From Populus alba (lineage: Eukaryota > Streptophyta > Magnoliopsida > Malpighiales > Salicaceae): a stretch of DNA of 64,000 bases. The notes under the pieces were generated by a model. That model had not been told where the DNA came from and did not search any database. It saw nothing but the letters and a program-made list of their open reading frames with translations. A program made the translations under genes and the position numbers. The stretch is from assembly GCF_005239225.2 (NCBI RefSeq), contig NC_133293.1:4030001-4094000 (forward strand), read 5' to 3'. This document shows, in pieces, positions 1 to 10,900 of the stretch. Numbering within the stretch: position 1 is the stretch's first letter; the number at the start of each line of letters is the position of its first letter.

Positions 1-1
1 C

Positions 2-637
2 ATGAACAAGTTGTGTGCACAGTTCAGTTTCAAACAACATAACTCTTCTATGTACAATGCTCCAGCTAATGGTTTGGCAGAAGCCTTTAACAAGACTTTA
101 TGCAACATTCTCAAGAAGGTGGTGAATCGCTCGAAGAAGGACTGGCATGAGAGAATTGGGGAGGCGCTATGGGCTTATCGTACTACATTCCGAACACCAA
201 CTCAAGTTACTCCATACTCCTTGGTATATGGGGTTGAAGTTGTTCTTCCACTAGAATGTCAGATTCCATCTTTAAGAATTGCAATCCAAGAAGGACTTTC
301 TAATGAAGACAATGTTCGCCTACGCCTTGAAGAGCTTGAAGCTTTAGATGAAAAACGTCTTGAGGCACAACAACGACTAGAATGTTATCAAGCACGACTC
401 TGTAGAGCCTTTAACAAGAAGGTGTGACCACGCTCATTTCAAGAAGGGGATCTTGTCTTGGCAGTACGACACCCGATAATCATGTCGAAACGCATGGGCA
501 GCAAGTTCCTCTCCAAATGGGATGGCCCTTATGTGGTTCAAAAAGTCTACACCAATGGAGCTTACAAAATTGTTAATGAGAATGAATTGAGGATTGGGCC
601 TATCAATGGTAAATTCTTGAAAAGATACTATGCTTGA
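2..637 (+). pseudogene. Ty3/gypsy retrotransposon pol 3' end (integrase C-terminal part), broken by one stop
   Basis: One reading frame covers the end of a retrotransposon integrase. The visible stretch has the integrase signature around NGLAEAFNKTL and a WAYRTTFRTPT segment, both typical of the last part of the catalytic core in plant gypsy elements. The C-terminal part then reads FQEGDLVL and KWDGPYVV and ends KFLKRYY before a natural stop. An in-frame TGA at 425-427 interrupts it; a CGA-to-TGA transition is the simplest cause. The 5' part lies outside the window. No chromodomain follows, so a Tat/Ogre-like non-chromovirus lineage is my inference. The copy cannot encode a working integrase. 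Confidence 0.88.
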
Positions 638-710
638 AATCTGATATAGCTCCTGGCCCGCACGAGCTAAAACTGTGAAAGGCATAAAAAAAAGATTAAA
701 AAAAATAAAA

Positions 711-898
711 TTTGAACTATGTTATGACTTGATCCTTTATCCAAAAAGGTACGTAGGCAACTTGGAATTCATTCCGAGTACAGTCACGCAAAAAAAAAAA
801 CTCTTTCAAAAAAAAAATCTTTTGAACTACGTTGTGACTTGATCCTTTATCCATAAAGGTACGTAGGCAACTTAGAAATTATTCTAAGTACAGCCACA
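711..898 (+). repeat. Two direct repeats of about 78 bp (period 110 bp) downstream of gypsy pol
   Basis: Copies at 711-788 and 821-898 share the core GGTACGTAGGCAACTT and the flanking TGACTTGATCCTTTATCC. They are separated by A-rich sequence. This GTACGTAGGCA motif is familiar from the 3' untranslated region of plant gypsy elements, and its place directly after the pol stop fits. It is non-coding. Confidence 0.75.
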
Positions 899-1096
899 CC
901 ATCCTTTAAAGCTATTTGAGTCAATATGATTATTCACATGGAAAAGAGGGATAAAAAGATACAAGCGAATGAAAAATATAGACTTTATGAATAGAAAGAA
1001 AAATTCTATTACATAAAGGATGTAGTCTCAGCAGAAAATCTTAAACTAGTGTTACCAAAACAGAAAATATCCAAAGCACAAGAAACCATCAGCATA
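899..1096. other. Non-coding spacer between gypsy 3' region and TIC-like pseudogene
   Basis: AT-rich sequence without a recognisable gene. It may still be gypsy 3' untranslated region, or the 3' flank of the minus-strand pseudogene that ends at 1097. Confidence 0.4.
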
Positions 1097-1362
1097 CTAC
1101 GGTTTCAGGGAGTCTGTTGAATCCGGCCGCGAGAACATAATTGATTGCCCAGCAATTAATGGGTGTTGCTTGGGTTGCAGCGATGAAGTGATAGCCATAC
1201 CTTGTTGCCTCTTGAGAGCTTTGGAGAAGAGCATGATTCTATACCAGCAATGAAACATCAAAACCTGGGGAAGCTGTGGTTCCATTGATGGAGGCAAATG
1301 AAATTGCAAAAGGAGGAGATGTCTGAGGACTTAAAAGCTAGTGTTTGTGGTTGCTGCGGTTT

Positions 1363-1549
1363 TGTAACACCCCACCTCACTAGCAAGATATTGTCCGCTT
1401 TGGGTCCCACAGGCCCGCACGGGTTTGTTCTTGCAGAAGCGAGCCCACCGTGGGGCCTGACTTCCCAAAAACGTGTCTTACTAGTCAAGGTGAGCATGCA
1501 CTTATAAGGCCCTGGCTCTGGACACTCGCTTCCGATGTGGGATCTTACA
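1363..1549 (-). mobile_element. TRIM long terminal repeat (complete, 187 bp), minus orientation
   Basis: Read on the minus strand the segment starts TGTAAGATCCCACATCG and ends GGGGTGTTACA, so it has the TG...CA ends of an LTR. A second copy follows at 1594-1765. Between them are only 44 bp (1550-1593), holding a G-rich polypurine stretch next to this LTR and a TTTGGTATCAGAGCC primer-binding site next to the other. This is the layout of a terminal-repeat retrotransposon in miniature, with this copy as the 3' LTR. Confidence 0.8.
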
Positions 1550-1593
1550 ATCCCCCCATCTTAAGACGAGCCGTCCTTGGCTCTGATACCAAA
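1550..1593 (-). mobile_element. TRIM internal domain: PBS for initiator tRNA-Met plus polypurine tract
   Basis: On the minus strand the 44 bp run directly from TTTGGTATCAGAGCC, the usual plant primer-binding site complementary to initiator tRNA-Met, through a short spacer to AAGATGGGGGGA, a polypurine tract that abuts the 3' LTR. There is no room for any coding sequence, so the element depended on proteins from another LTR element. Confidence 0.8.
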
Positions 1594-1765
1594 TGTAACA
1601 CCCCACCTCACTAGCAAGATATTGTCCGTTTTGGGTCCCACTGGCCCGCACGGGTTTGTTCTTGCAGAAGCGAGCCCACTGTGGGGCCTGACTTCCCAAA
1701 ACGCGTCTTACTAGTCAAGGTGAGCATGCACTTATAAGGCCCTGGCTCTGGACACTCGCTTCCGA
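1594..1765 (-). mobile_element. TRIM 5' LTR, lacking its outer 14-15 bp
   Basis: It matches the 1363-1549 LTR closely, but the match stops at 1765, just short of the TGTAAGATCCCACA terminus. Gypsy pol sequence begins at 1766 instead. The junction therefore removed the true 5' end of the element. Confidence 0.75.
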
Positions 1766-2036
1766 GTTCTACCCCAGGTCCCAATAGAAGTCAAGGAAGA
1801 TTTAACACTGGAATTGAGGCCCATAAGGATACCAGATCAAGAAGTGAAGGAGTTACGGAGCAAAAAGATCCCCATCGTCAGAATCTTATGGCGAAATGCT
1901 CAAGTAGAAGAGGAAACTTGGGAGAGGGAGGCTGAGATGAGGAAAAAGTACCCCAATTTATTTGAACTACCAGGTATGGAGTGTGAAACTTCTTAAATTT
2001 CGAGGAAGAAATTCATATTTAGGAGGGGAGAATGTA
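1766..2036 (+). pseudogene. Ty3/gypsy chromovirus pol 3' end with chromodomain
   Basis: The frame from about 1766 to the TAA at 1994 reads IRIPDQEVKELRSKKIPIV, then ILWRNAQVEEETWE and ends near KKYPNLFE. This is the chromodomain tail that follows integrase in plant chromoviruses; the WRN...EEATWE core is diagnostic. Downstream, AGGAGGGGAGAA (about 2021-2032) looks like a polypurine tract, and TGTAAACACCC at 2033 looks like the start of the 3' LTR. Everything 5' of the chromodomain is missing. Confidence 0.8.
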
Positions 2037-2139
2037 AACACCCAAAGGAAAAAAAAAATTCTATTGTTTTGGGCTTGGAAAGCCGGGTTGTTACATTTGG
2101 TATCAGAGCCGAGGACGACTCGTCTTAAGATGGGGGGAT
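2033..2139 (+). mobile_element. Truncated or chimeric LTR piece followed by PBS and polypurine tract
   Basis: A stretch from TGTAAACACCC (2033) to GGGTTGTTACA (2095), only 63 bp, is followed by TTTGGTATCAGAGCC (2096-2110) and GATGGGGGGATT just before the TRIM LTR at 2140. The gypsy LTR start and a TRIM-type LTR end seem to be fused, with a TRIM interior attached. An internal deletion or template switching between the two elements would give this. Confidence 0.6.
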
Positions 2140-2445
2140 TGTAAGATCCCACATCGAAAGCGAGTGTCCAAAGCCAGGGCCTTATAAGTGCATGCTCACC
2201 TTGACTAGTAAGACGCGTGTTGGGCAGTCAGGCCGTAGGCTCGCTGCTACAACAACAAATCCGTGAGGGCCTGCGGGCCAAAGCGGACAATATCTTGCTA
2301 GTGAGGTTATGGTGAGCATGTCAACTTGGAAGACGCGTTTTGGGAAGTCAGGCCCCACGGTGGGCTCGCTTCTGCAAGAACAAACCCGTGCGGGCCTGTG
2401 GGACCCAAAACGGACAATATCTTGCTAGTGAGGTGGGGTGTTACA
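2140..2445 (+). mobile_element. TRIM LTR, plus orientation, enlarged by internal duplication (306 bp)
   Basis: It starts TGTAAGATCCCACATCG and ends GTGGGGTGTTACA, like the 187-bp LTR at 1363, but is about 120 bp longer. The segment from the GACGCGT region to CTTGCTAGTGAGG occurs twice (about 2212-2308 and 2330-2434). The first copy is more diverged than the second. It lies in the opposite orientation to the 1363-1765 copy. Confidence 0.75.
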
Positions 2446-3352
2446 GGTTTCTTTTCACTGGTATTTCCACTTGCGCTATAGGCACCACCCATTGGTGTGG
2501 GATTCATCAAAGCAAAGTTCGCGAGATGTATTCGCAATAAATTCTGGCCATAAATACTTATGTTTGAGCCGGAAACTTGACTGTCAATAGTTGATGGACT
2601 GTACGGGCTTGGGGAGTAACATTTTGAATTTGTATCAGCTACCGCTGCTTGTTCGGTACAGATTGATTCTGTTGATGATTCTGCAAATGATTGGATCTGA
2701 ATGACTGTTGTTGATTCCACCTTATCCACTCTCATGTGGTTTATGCTGCTGATTCTGCAAATGCTTCTGGGATGATGAGGAGCCACTGGAAATACTTGGA
2801 TTTTGATGACCTTGTTGGCCTTGTTGTGTCTATATTAATGGTTGTTATTGTCGCTGAAACTGTAAAGGATTCGCATTCGAGAAGAATAAAATTGATCCAT
2901 TGAAAAAAAGGCACAGCTTGAGGATGGGTTCCTTTGGAAGTTGTTGCGGCCCCAACATATGCAGGGATTGGAATTTGGTACGCACCATTCTGCAAAATTA
3001 CCAAGTATCGAGTTCCATTGCCAGGAAAGTTTGGGTAGCTGAAGGTCATTGTTGTAGCGCCTGTTATTGCTGATGTTATGACATTTCTTGAAGCAGAACT
3101 TGAGCTACTTGAGCAAGCTACACTGCCAACAGAAGAAGAAGGCCTCACACTGACTGGTCGGGTAGAAGCTGCAGCAATTGAGCAAGCTACACTGCCACAG
3201 AAGAAGAAGGCCTCCCACTGACTGGTCAGGTAGAAGCTGCAGCAACAACTTGTTATTGTTTCATTGGGAAGATAAAAGTGGGCCCTTGCATGCAAAATAT
3301 TACCACGAGCCTTAGGGGGCAGGACTTGCTGAGGAAAAATCTGCAATGACAT

Positions 3353-3762
3353 AGATACAGAAAAAAAAAATTATACAGGGACATATCATTCTTGTCACCG
3401 ATGCTTTAAGAGATTATACAAGGATGATTAGTGACTTGTCCCTCTTGTTATTTGAACCAGAGATTGGGTTTCCAGGTCACATTCAACGCGTAAGCACCTG
3501 AGATCAGGAGAGCAAGTCGACGCACTTCGCAAAACAAAAATACGTTATGCACGAGTGGAACAAGAAATTGGATACCTATTACAATTGATGCAGACGACAC
3601 AAGTAAGATATGGGGAGTTGCTAGCAAGGGCATTTACTTGACGAGAGGTTGTGTGATGATGTTGCTTGGTAACATAGGTTTTCTTTTATAGCCACACCAA
3701 GGATCTTCACTTGATTACAAGAAAAAAAGAAGAAGATCTTCATGTCTTATGAAAGAAAGGTC
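3353..3762. other. Spacer with no recognised gene
   Basis: Short open frames occur on both strands, including a possible 61-aa frame on the minus strand at 3448-3633, but none resembles a known protein. Confidence 0.3.
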
Positions 3763-4280
3763 GGCTACTTGCGTGAGAAAGTACAACTTCATGTAATACA
3801 CAGAGAGAGGTCAGACCAAGCAATGTGCTCCTGTTTGAAGACTTCAAAGCCAAGATCGCAGATCTTAACCTTTCGAATCATGTTCATGATATGGCTGCTT
3901 ACCTTCATTCAACTCGAGTTTTAGGAACCTTTGGTTATCATGCTCTTGAATATGCAATAATGGACAATGATGGTTACAGTTTTGGAGTAGTTCTCTTAGA
4001 GCTTTTTACTGGGAGGAAACCCGTGGATCATACCATGCCTCGTGGACAGCAGGGTCTTGTTACATGGGTTACACCAAGACTGAGTGAAGACAAAGTTAAA
4101 CGATGTGTAGATCAAAAGCTGAAAGGAGAATACCCCCTAAAGGGGTTGCCTAGTTGGCAGCTGTGGCAGCATAATGAGTGCAGTATGAAGCTGAGTTCCG
4201 GCCAAATATGAGCATTATTGTCGAGGCTCTTCAACCACTTCTGAAGGCTACCGCTCCTGCTCCAAAGACTAAAACCAATG
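3763..4280 (+). pseudogene. PTI1-like protein kinase, 3' catalytic half, frameshifted remnant
   Basis: PTI1-like kinases are cytoplasmic Ser/Thr kinases linked to oxidative-stress and immune signalling. The frame at 3825-4211 reads [35 protein letters not shown] and [20 protein letters not shown], then [19 protein letters not shown], which is the activation-loop to subdomain XI part of this family. The catalytic-loop piece VIHRE lies just upstream in another frame, so a frameshift falls near 3818. Roughly ten residues are missing between EYA and YSFG. The activation-segment PE has become LE. Another frameshift near 4145 puts the end ([20 protein letters not shown], to about 4260) in a different frame. 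No introns are seen in the covered part, which allows a processed copy, but this cannot be proven here. Confidence 0.85.
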
Positions 4281-5123
4281 AAATCAGATTTCTGCTGACA
4301 ACGTGTGCTTGGTTTCATTTACATGTGGCTTTCTGCTGATAACTCTGTAAACTTTTGAGAAAGGAGGTGTGTTGTAAAAGCCGTCATGTTCACTAATTGA
4401 AACTCCTAAAGTCTTCAGATGAATCCACGTCCAGATAACACAAAGAAGCTATCAGTTGAGACTGCCTGCCTGCAGTTGAAGTCATTGAAATATTCCAAAA
4501 GCTCTGTACAAATGATTGAAATGCCATAATTATGTTTACCTACATGCTAAAAAAAAAAATTGAAAAAGAGCCATGCACGCCTGCTAATAAACGTTAAAAA
4601 ACAACAATTCATCAAAAAAAAAGGGAGAGTAAATTCACACTAATAAAAAGGAGTCGTGTATACCTGCTGGTGGAGGCTGTGTTAAAGGTAAACAAAGAAG
4701 AGAAGGAGTCGTGCTATTTACAGCATAAAGAAAAACAATGTAATGGCCTTTTATAGCCACACTATAGACCGTTGCCAAATTACAAAAGAAGAAAAGAAAA
4801 AAAACTCTTATTCTGTGATAGGAAGGTCGGCTGTGCAAGTTGCTTTTCCTCTTCTGAAACCAGAGCAATAATTCCAATTCAGTTCTGCAGATCTTTCCTA
4901 TTGAAGTCATAGCAAAAAAAAAAAAAAAACAATAATTCCTGTTCGGTTCTGCAATCTTCATTTGCCCTTTTCCGGCAGTTCATTCAAGAAACAAAGGTTG
5001 TGACATGCTACCCCAGGCAAAGTTCTTTTCCTATACTGTTGAAAAGGCAAACTATCTTTGCTAACTTGAAAAGCATTTGATTAGTCTTTGCTCTCAATCG
5101 GTTAAGAATACACGGAATTATAA
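4281..5123. other. AT-rich spacer without recognised gene
   Basis: Contains several A-rich runs (about 4546, 4800, 4915) and no coding frame I can support. Confidence 0.4.
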
Positions 5124-5530
5124 GAGCATCTCCAATGGAGAAGCTAAAGGATAGCTAAAAATAAAAAAACTAATATTTTGGCTTTTCTTTACTTGTTTTG
5201 CACACTCCAAGGGGCAAGCCAAACAAAATGCTAAAATGTCTTTTCTCTCCCACAAATATTATTCCTACATATCTCTCAAAAGAGCCAAAATTAATCAAGT
5301 GGGGCCAACAAAAGAATAAACCAATTAAATCTAGCCATGTGGAAAAAAAATAACATCAAAATCATTAAAAAAAAAATAAAACACTTCTTTATTCTACTCT
5401 AATAGAATTGGCTTTTCAAATGGCTTTTTTCTATTGGAATATACATGGTAAAAAAAGCTATATTTATATTATTCAAAATGCTATTTTATCAATTTGCCTC
5501 TTTAAAATAGCATTTCTCATTGGAGATGCT
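5124..5530. mobile_element. MITE with terminal inverted repeats GAGCATCTCCAATG / CATTGGAGATGCT
   Basis: The left end GAGCATCTCCAATGGAG and the right end CATTGGAGATGCT are inverted copies. The interior of about 380 bp is AT-rich and non-coding, with shorter subterminal inverted motifs such as GGCTTTTC and AAAATAGCATTT. A TAA/ATAA duplication at the edges is possible. This end sequence is common in small plant DNA elements; the superfamily (PIF/Harbinger-like is likely) is inference. Confidence 0.7.
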
Positions 5531-6072
5531 ATAAAGGAAAGAACATTTAAATGGGAATGAAGCAAACAATTCATCAAACAATGAGTGCACGCATATCAAG
5601 AGAAGAAAGAGAATATGAATCAAAATCTTTAATATGTGATAATTCATTAACCGCTACTCGGAATCACAAACAGATTGCGTCATGAGATTCAGAACAACGA
5701 GATCTTTACAACAAGATATTACAGTGACTACTTCCAGTTAAAAAAAAAATTCCTACTGCCCGGTCAAAGTGTTGGTTGCTATTCGAGTATAAAGATGAAT
5801 TTTGTTTGGTCCTGAATATACAACAGTTTCAAATGAGGTATTGGACCTGAATATTCTATCATTTGATTTGATAAATCTCAATCAAGATTGATTCATAAAT
5901 TTTCAATTTTGATTATCATATTTTATTTTCACAATAAAATTTATCTGCTTCTTGTGAAAATCTAATATGATGAAATCAAATTTTAGTCGGAAATATAAAA
6001 CCCTCTCAACCATATTTTTCGAGACGTGCCCACTTGTTCCAAAAGTTAGTGAACTTGTCTCGAGGGGGCATC
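5531..6072 (+). mobile_element. Probable 3' internal end of an LTR retrotransposon, with polypurine tract
   Basis: The stretch ends in TCTCGAGGGGGCATC right before the TG start of an LTR at 6073, which is where a polypurine tract should sit. Only the last part (about 5870-6072) is likely to belong to the element. No coding sequence is visible. Confidence 0.45.
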
Positions 6073-6813
6073 TGTAGAAACATAAATTTTCTACCAATCA
6101 AATTTCACCATGTGTTATTTTATTCTTTAAAAGAAAGGATAAAATAAAATTGAAATAAATGACATGGAAAACAAATGAGCCTTCATATATTTATTGGCCA
6201 ATGAAAAGTTGACACTTGGGATGAGATATTCAAGATATCTTGTCATAAATGCAAGATCCCGTCAATAAAGACCAGCCAATAAAATTATGCCACGTGGTAT
6301 TGGAAAAAGGACCTGAGAGCCCCTACAGATCTCTATAAATAGAGGGTCTCAACCTAAAGGCAGGGGATTGGATTCCAGGAGATACAAATTTTCTTCAAGA
6401 CAAGCTCTTCAAGTAAGGAAGCTCTCTCTTTTTCTCTTCAAGCAAGGAAGCTCTCTCTCAAAGAGTTCTAAAGCCTCCTTCATCTACGCTTGAAGTCTAC
6501 AAAGAAACACCCCATAAGAGTTCTTCGACAATATTTTGAAGACAAATCAAGGTACTCTTCAAAGCATGAAATCACAACATCTCGCTTCGCAATACACGCT
6601 CAAATTCGCGTTCTTGCAAAGCACAAATCATGGCTTGATTACTCAAATAAATCAAGTCACCATACATCAAATCCAAGGGAAGAATCAGAGGATTGTCATA
6701 TTCTTTTGAAAGAATATATTACATAGAGATTGTACCAATTCATATATTTAATAAAATCATATACTTGTACACATGTGCTTGTTTAATTTCAGGTGCACAA
6801 AATTGTGTCTACA
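6073..6813 (+). mobile_element. LTR of a gypsy-type retrotransposon (about 741 bp)
   Basis: It begins TGTAGAAACATAAATTT and ends AATTGTGTCTACA, giving TG...CA ends with short inverted termini (TGTAGA/TCTACA). A good TATA box, CTATAAATAGAGG, lies at about 6333-6345. Direct short repeats (AGCAAGGAAGCTCTCTCT) occur at 6405-6460. The five bases after 6813 do not match the five before 6073, so this is the 3' LTR of a truncated element, not a clean solo LTR. Confidence 0.7.
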
Positions 6814-7959
6814 AACTCATTGTTTCAAATAATAAATTACATAATAGCTGAATTAAAAATAAACATAACAGAAAAATACCCTTTAATAATTAACTAACTC
6901 CTTAGCTTACGTGGCCTCATTTTACTGAAATATTTTGGGCGTGTAACATAGAGATATGCAGAGCTGAATTAGAAATTGCTAATCGGAGAAGTAGGCTATT
7001 ACCGTGGCGGCGAACATTTGGGGAGCGATCACTGGATTCTCAGAGAAAGCTTCAGTGGCGTGCTAGGTACCCTAATTAATTGGAGAGAGGATGAGTGAAT
7101 TTGAACCATCTTTCTTAGAGTTCATTGCTGGTGTTGTTGATATGGTGCTATTTCAAATTATTGGGTTTTTTTTTTTAAAAAAAAAAAAGAAAGATCCATG
7201 TGCAGAATATATAATCGAGATTGCATGCTGTTCTTATATCCTCCAGAAATTGTCTCGAGCAGGTATTCTCTTCCAAACCTGCATTGATCGAGCTCTCAAT
7301 TATTGTGTTGTGTATTTTTGACAAGCACATTGGCGAAGTGATTATTTTGTGAGACTGCATGCATTCCTCGCCTTTTCCTGCTATGGATTAAGGTGGATGC
7401 TTCCTACTTTTGCTTTCATACATTACCAGAAAATAAATTGCATCAGGTATGATGTGCTTCGCTCTTCTCCCTTTTTAGGAAAAATGTTATGAACCATTTC
7501 TTTGTTTGTTAGAAAATCTGTTTGATCTTATTGTTTCTTCCTACTGATTCTAATTTCATGTTTTTGAACTTTCAGAGTATATCAAGAGAAGGTTTTATTT
7601 TGAGCAATTTGACAGTTGAACTATGAATAGGCATTAGCTGTTTCTGTATTCTGACTCAAGAAATTGGAGAGCACTAGCTTTCTTTTCTGATACTTCTTTA
7701 TTCTTGACAGGGGCATCTCTACTTTTGTCAACCTAGTATTTCTACTTAGTAGGGGCCAAAAGGAAAAAAGAAACTTCCTCTCGAAACAGTCTGTTATACT
7801 GCCAGCTCTTCACTATCAGAATGCATCAATTGTTACAGCTTTTTACATGACATTAGCTCATAAAAGCACACATCAAACAATACCTTCTCTCTGAATCCCA
7901 AGGAAGGAAACGGATTTGTGTTAGTGCATGAATGGCTTCTAGATAGCAGCAGATCACTG
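6814..7959. other. 3' flank of TON2, includes its 3' UTR; otherwise nothing recognised
   Basis: The minus-strand TON2 transcript must end in this stretch, probably within the few hundred bases left of 7960. The rest is AT-rich and shows no gene. Confidence 0.45.
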
Positions 7960-10900
7960 TCACTCTTCTTCTGGTTCTTCCTCTTCCTGGAGAAGATTTT
8001 CTCTATTATCATGTGCCCAAAAACCACGCACATCTATAAGCATGCTGGCTACAGTCCCTCCTTGTTTGCAAGCTAGCAGATCAGCGAGGGTGATCTTCAA
8101 TGGGTCAGCTGGCTTGACCATATCCCATATTTCATCCCTCACATCCTCAATGCACAATTCATAGTTACCGCCCTCGATCCATTTCTGGTGTACATCTCTG
8201 TTTGACAAGTAAAAAACTTGTTTAAGTGGGAAGATGTTTATACCAACAGCTGAAACTGTAAAATTAAAAGGACCAGTGGATGGCAACTGTGATCTTTATG
8301 TGCCTTTCAATCTAATATCTAGGTTCATGTCTCTGAACATTTGAGGCTTGCAGAATTTGCTTAAGCACTCCAAGCAGGAAACCACAGAGTTTTCTCTAGG
8401 AAGGTTGTATCAGGTAGCTCTCAGCTTTTAGATGCTCCCTTTCTTTACTTCCATGTTGTTTTAAAATTGGTTGCTCGTGATGAAAATTGAAGTTTCACAA
8501 ACTCGCTCTTAGCAACCAAAGAAGATAAATATAAAAACAAACATGAAAATTGAAGCAATGCAGTTCAGGCTAATTTAAATGCTGAAAGAATGTTCACCTG
8601 AAAAGTGAGTGAATATCAGGAGTGATGAGAAATCCCCGTCCACTAAGATCAAGACAACGAAATAAATATGTCAACCCTTCAGGAGTGTCTTTGTTTTCTA
8701 ATGCCAAAACAAAGTCAAGAAAACTTTCAAAGTCCATCTCCCGAGTATTCCCTCCACCACCTTTTCCACGGCGGACATGCTCATCATACACTATAAAAAG
8801 CATAACAAACACGGAATGGAAACAATAATCTCAGGGTAAATTACATTCTTAAGATACAAAACCAAAAGGTCTAGCATTATAGATTCTGATAGGAGAATAA
8901 GAACTCCTACCTCTCTCAATAAAGATTCCTGTCAGCGTACCATCTGCATATTCTCCAAGTTCTTGCTTGCTCAGTGTTCCATTCATATCTTTATCAAGGG
9001 CAAGGAACATATCTACAGAAAAACGAACTGTGATTAGATACACAACTAAGACTCAACCTCATGCTCCAAGCCAAATCACAACATTTCCTGAAACTTGGAT
9101 CATCAAATCTACACCTTGTAAACTCATAGTCAATTGTTCTGCATCACTAACCACTAGCAATTTCAATCGATGTACCTTGTAGACATAGTCAACAGGTGAA
9201 CGTCAAGAGAGTTTACATTCACTTCTATCTTTCCTCTGCCCTGGACTCTCAGCTATTATCAATCATTTACTCGTGTATTGCCTACCTCTTTTTGTGATGT
9301 TTATCATAATCTTATGTCATTACCATTTGATAATTTGATGATTATCAAACTGCACTGATCTCTTTTTAATGCTTAATCACATAGTTAAGAAGGCTTGTAA
9401 ATGAATGCACGCACACATCAAACCATCACAAAAAAAAAAAAAAAAACAACTAAATAAACAGACAACAGTTTAGTAGTAGTTTGGACGATAATATAAAAGG
9501 ATAATAAAAATTCAAACCACTCGCCACATATGCGTTGTGCGGATGTCAAAGAAAACCAATTTTCAGCTTGCTCACTGTCAGTGACTTCCTCCTCACTTTC
9601 CTATTTATAGACAAAGGTTAGAATGAAAACTTAGATTCCAACCAAGATGTATGGGGTTATTCACACACAGTACTGTCTTGCACTTCTTTAACTGGATGTA
9701 GAGAATGGAATAGGCATACTATAATGCATTTAAGCAATAATTATTTATCAGATAAAGAAAGCAGGAAAGAACTGGGCACTTGTATTCCCTTGTAACAAGC
9801 ATCGACAACATTCAAGTCAATTATATTTCTAAGAAAATCATCTCTAGGCAACAAGTTCTATTTCTAGCATTGTATAGTAAAATGACTTGGAAAGATGCAG
9901 CAAGATTTTTGTTTTCAATATTGGAAGTAAAGTAGTGGATGGAATTTGAAAGTAAAAAATCTATGTATCTGAAAGGATTCCTTAGCTGCTGATAGGATTG
10001 TATTGCTTAGATGTATCTGTTAGTTAGTTCCTGACTTATCTTATGTACAACTCATGTATATACATATACTACACAAAATACATCAATGAGACCTACCTGA
10101 TTTTCCTCCACATTTCTATGTTTCAACTTTCGTGAGGTTAAGAAAGAAGATCCTAAATTCCCGCAATCTTTTCATTTAGTTTCTTCTTAAATCATATTGG
10201 CATAGTCACAGAGTCGTGAAAAAAAGGGGGGAAGACGGAAAAGGGACAAAACAAATGGAGAATCTAGCAAAGGAGTTTAGTGTCAGAAAAAAACCAGCAG
10301 GTGTAAAACAAATACCGATTGTTTATCCATGCGACTAGAAATTCAAAACATATAAATCTATAACCCACCTGGTGCAATTCCATTAATTCCTGGAGACAGT
10401 TGCTAAGAAGCACCTTCTTTATGCAGGCTTTCCCTGTAAAGAAAACTAACTGTCAACTATTCTGAAAAGCCAGTTGAAAAGGAAGTTCAGAATACCTTCA
10501 AAATAACCATAATCTTACAAAGAGGAAAACCAGACAGAGAAAAGTGACAATTAGACCATTTAAATCTTTACCCACGTTTCCCCAACATTCACAATTACAA
10601 GAATTTCCATAATCCATACATTAAACTAACATCTTTTAAAAGGCAGATCAATATATGCGTCTGTTTCCCTTTCAAGCCCCGAAAGATTATGCAACTCACT
10701 CTTTACACATTTAGGTGATTGATGTTATCTTCAGCTTTTCAAGTTATTTGCAGTAACTGATTATCAGCCTTGGTCATCAGCAAAATGATAACATCTAATG
10801 TTAGAATGACTTCAAAATTTGAAACCCCATCCTCACTAAAGTTAGATTTCAAGCGTTTATTTAGCTAGTTAAGAGGAGACCGTGAAGTATATGTACCAAA

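Larger units (their letters stand above)
1097..3352 (-). pseudogene. TIME FOR COFFEE (TIC)-like C-terminal gene fragment, split by retroelements
   Basis: TIC is a large, low-complexity plant nuclear clock regulator. On the minus strand, 2741-3352 reads TFSYPNFPGNGTRYLVILQN, then IPAYVGAATTSKGTHPQ and PFFQW, in the order found near the C-terminal half of TIC proteins. A second frame (2446-2786) continues with Ser/Thr-rich sequence, so there is at least one frameshift near 2741-2786. A third piece at 1097-1362 ends GQSIMFSRPDSTDS, also TIC-like, before a stop. The two parts are separated by the TRIM/gypsy block at 1363-2445. A direct duplication of about 69 bp (3111-3179 and 3180-3246) further disrupts the frame. 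The family assignment is from memory of the conserved motif; the 1097-1362 piece is less certain than the 3 kb piece. Confidence 0.65.

Noticed and set aside
2096..2110. tRNA-Met gene
   Set aside because: Only the primer-site complement of the tRNA 3' end is present; no cloverleaf can be drawn.
1363..2445. Cassandra-type TRIM with embedded 5S rRNA
   Set aside because: The LTR start is similar in style, but I find no 5S rRNA-like pol III promoter segment in the LTRs.
6490..6726. 78-aa frame inside the LTR at 6073-6813
   Set aside because: Located in the transcribed leader part of an LTR; low complexity with no family features.
9521..9532. Alternative GT donor for TON2 exon 9 (CATAT|GTGGCG)
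   Set aside because: It would drop the conserved Cys and Asp of RICDMF; the GC donor keeps the family sequence and frame.
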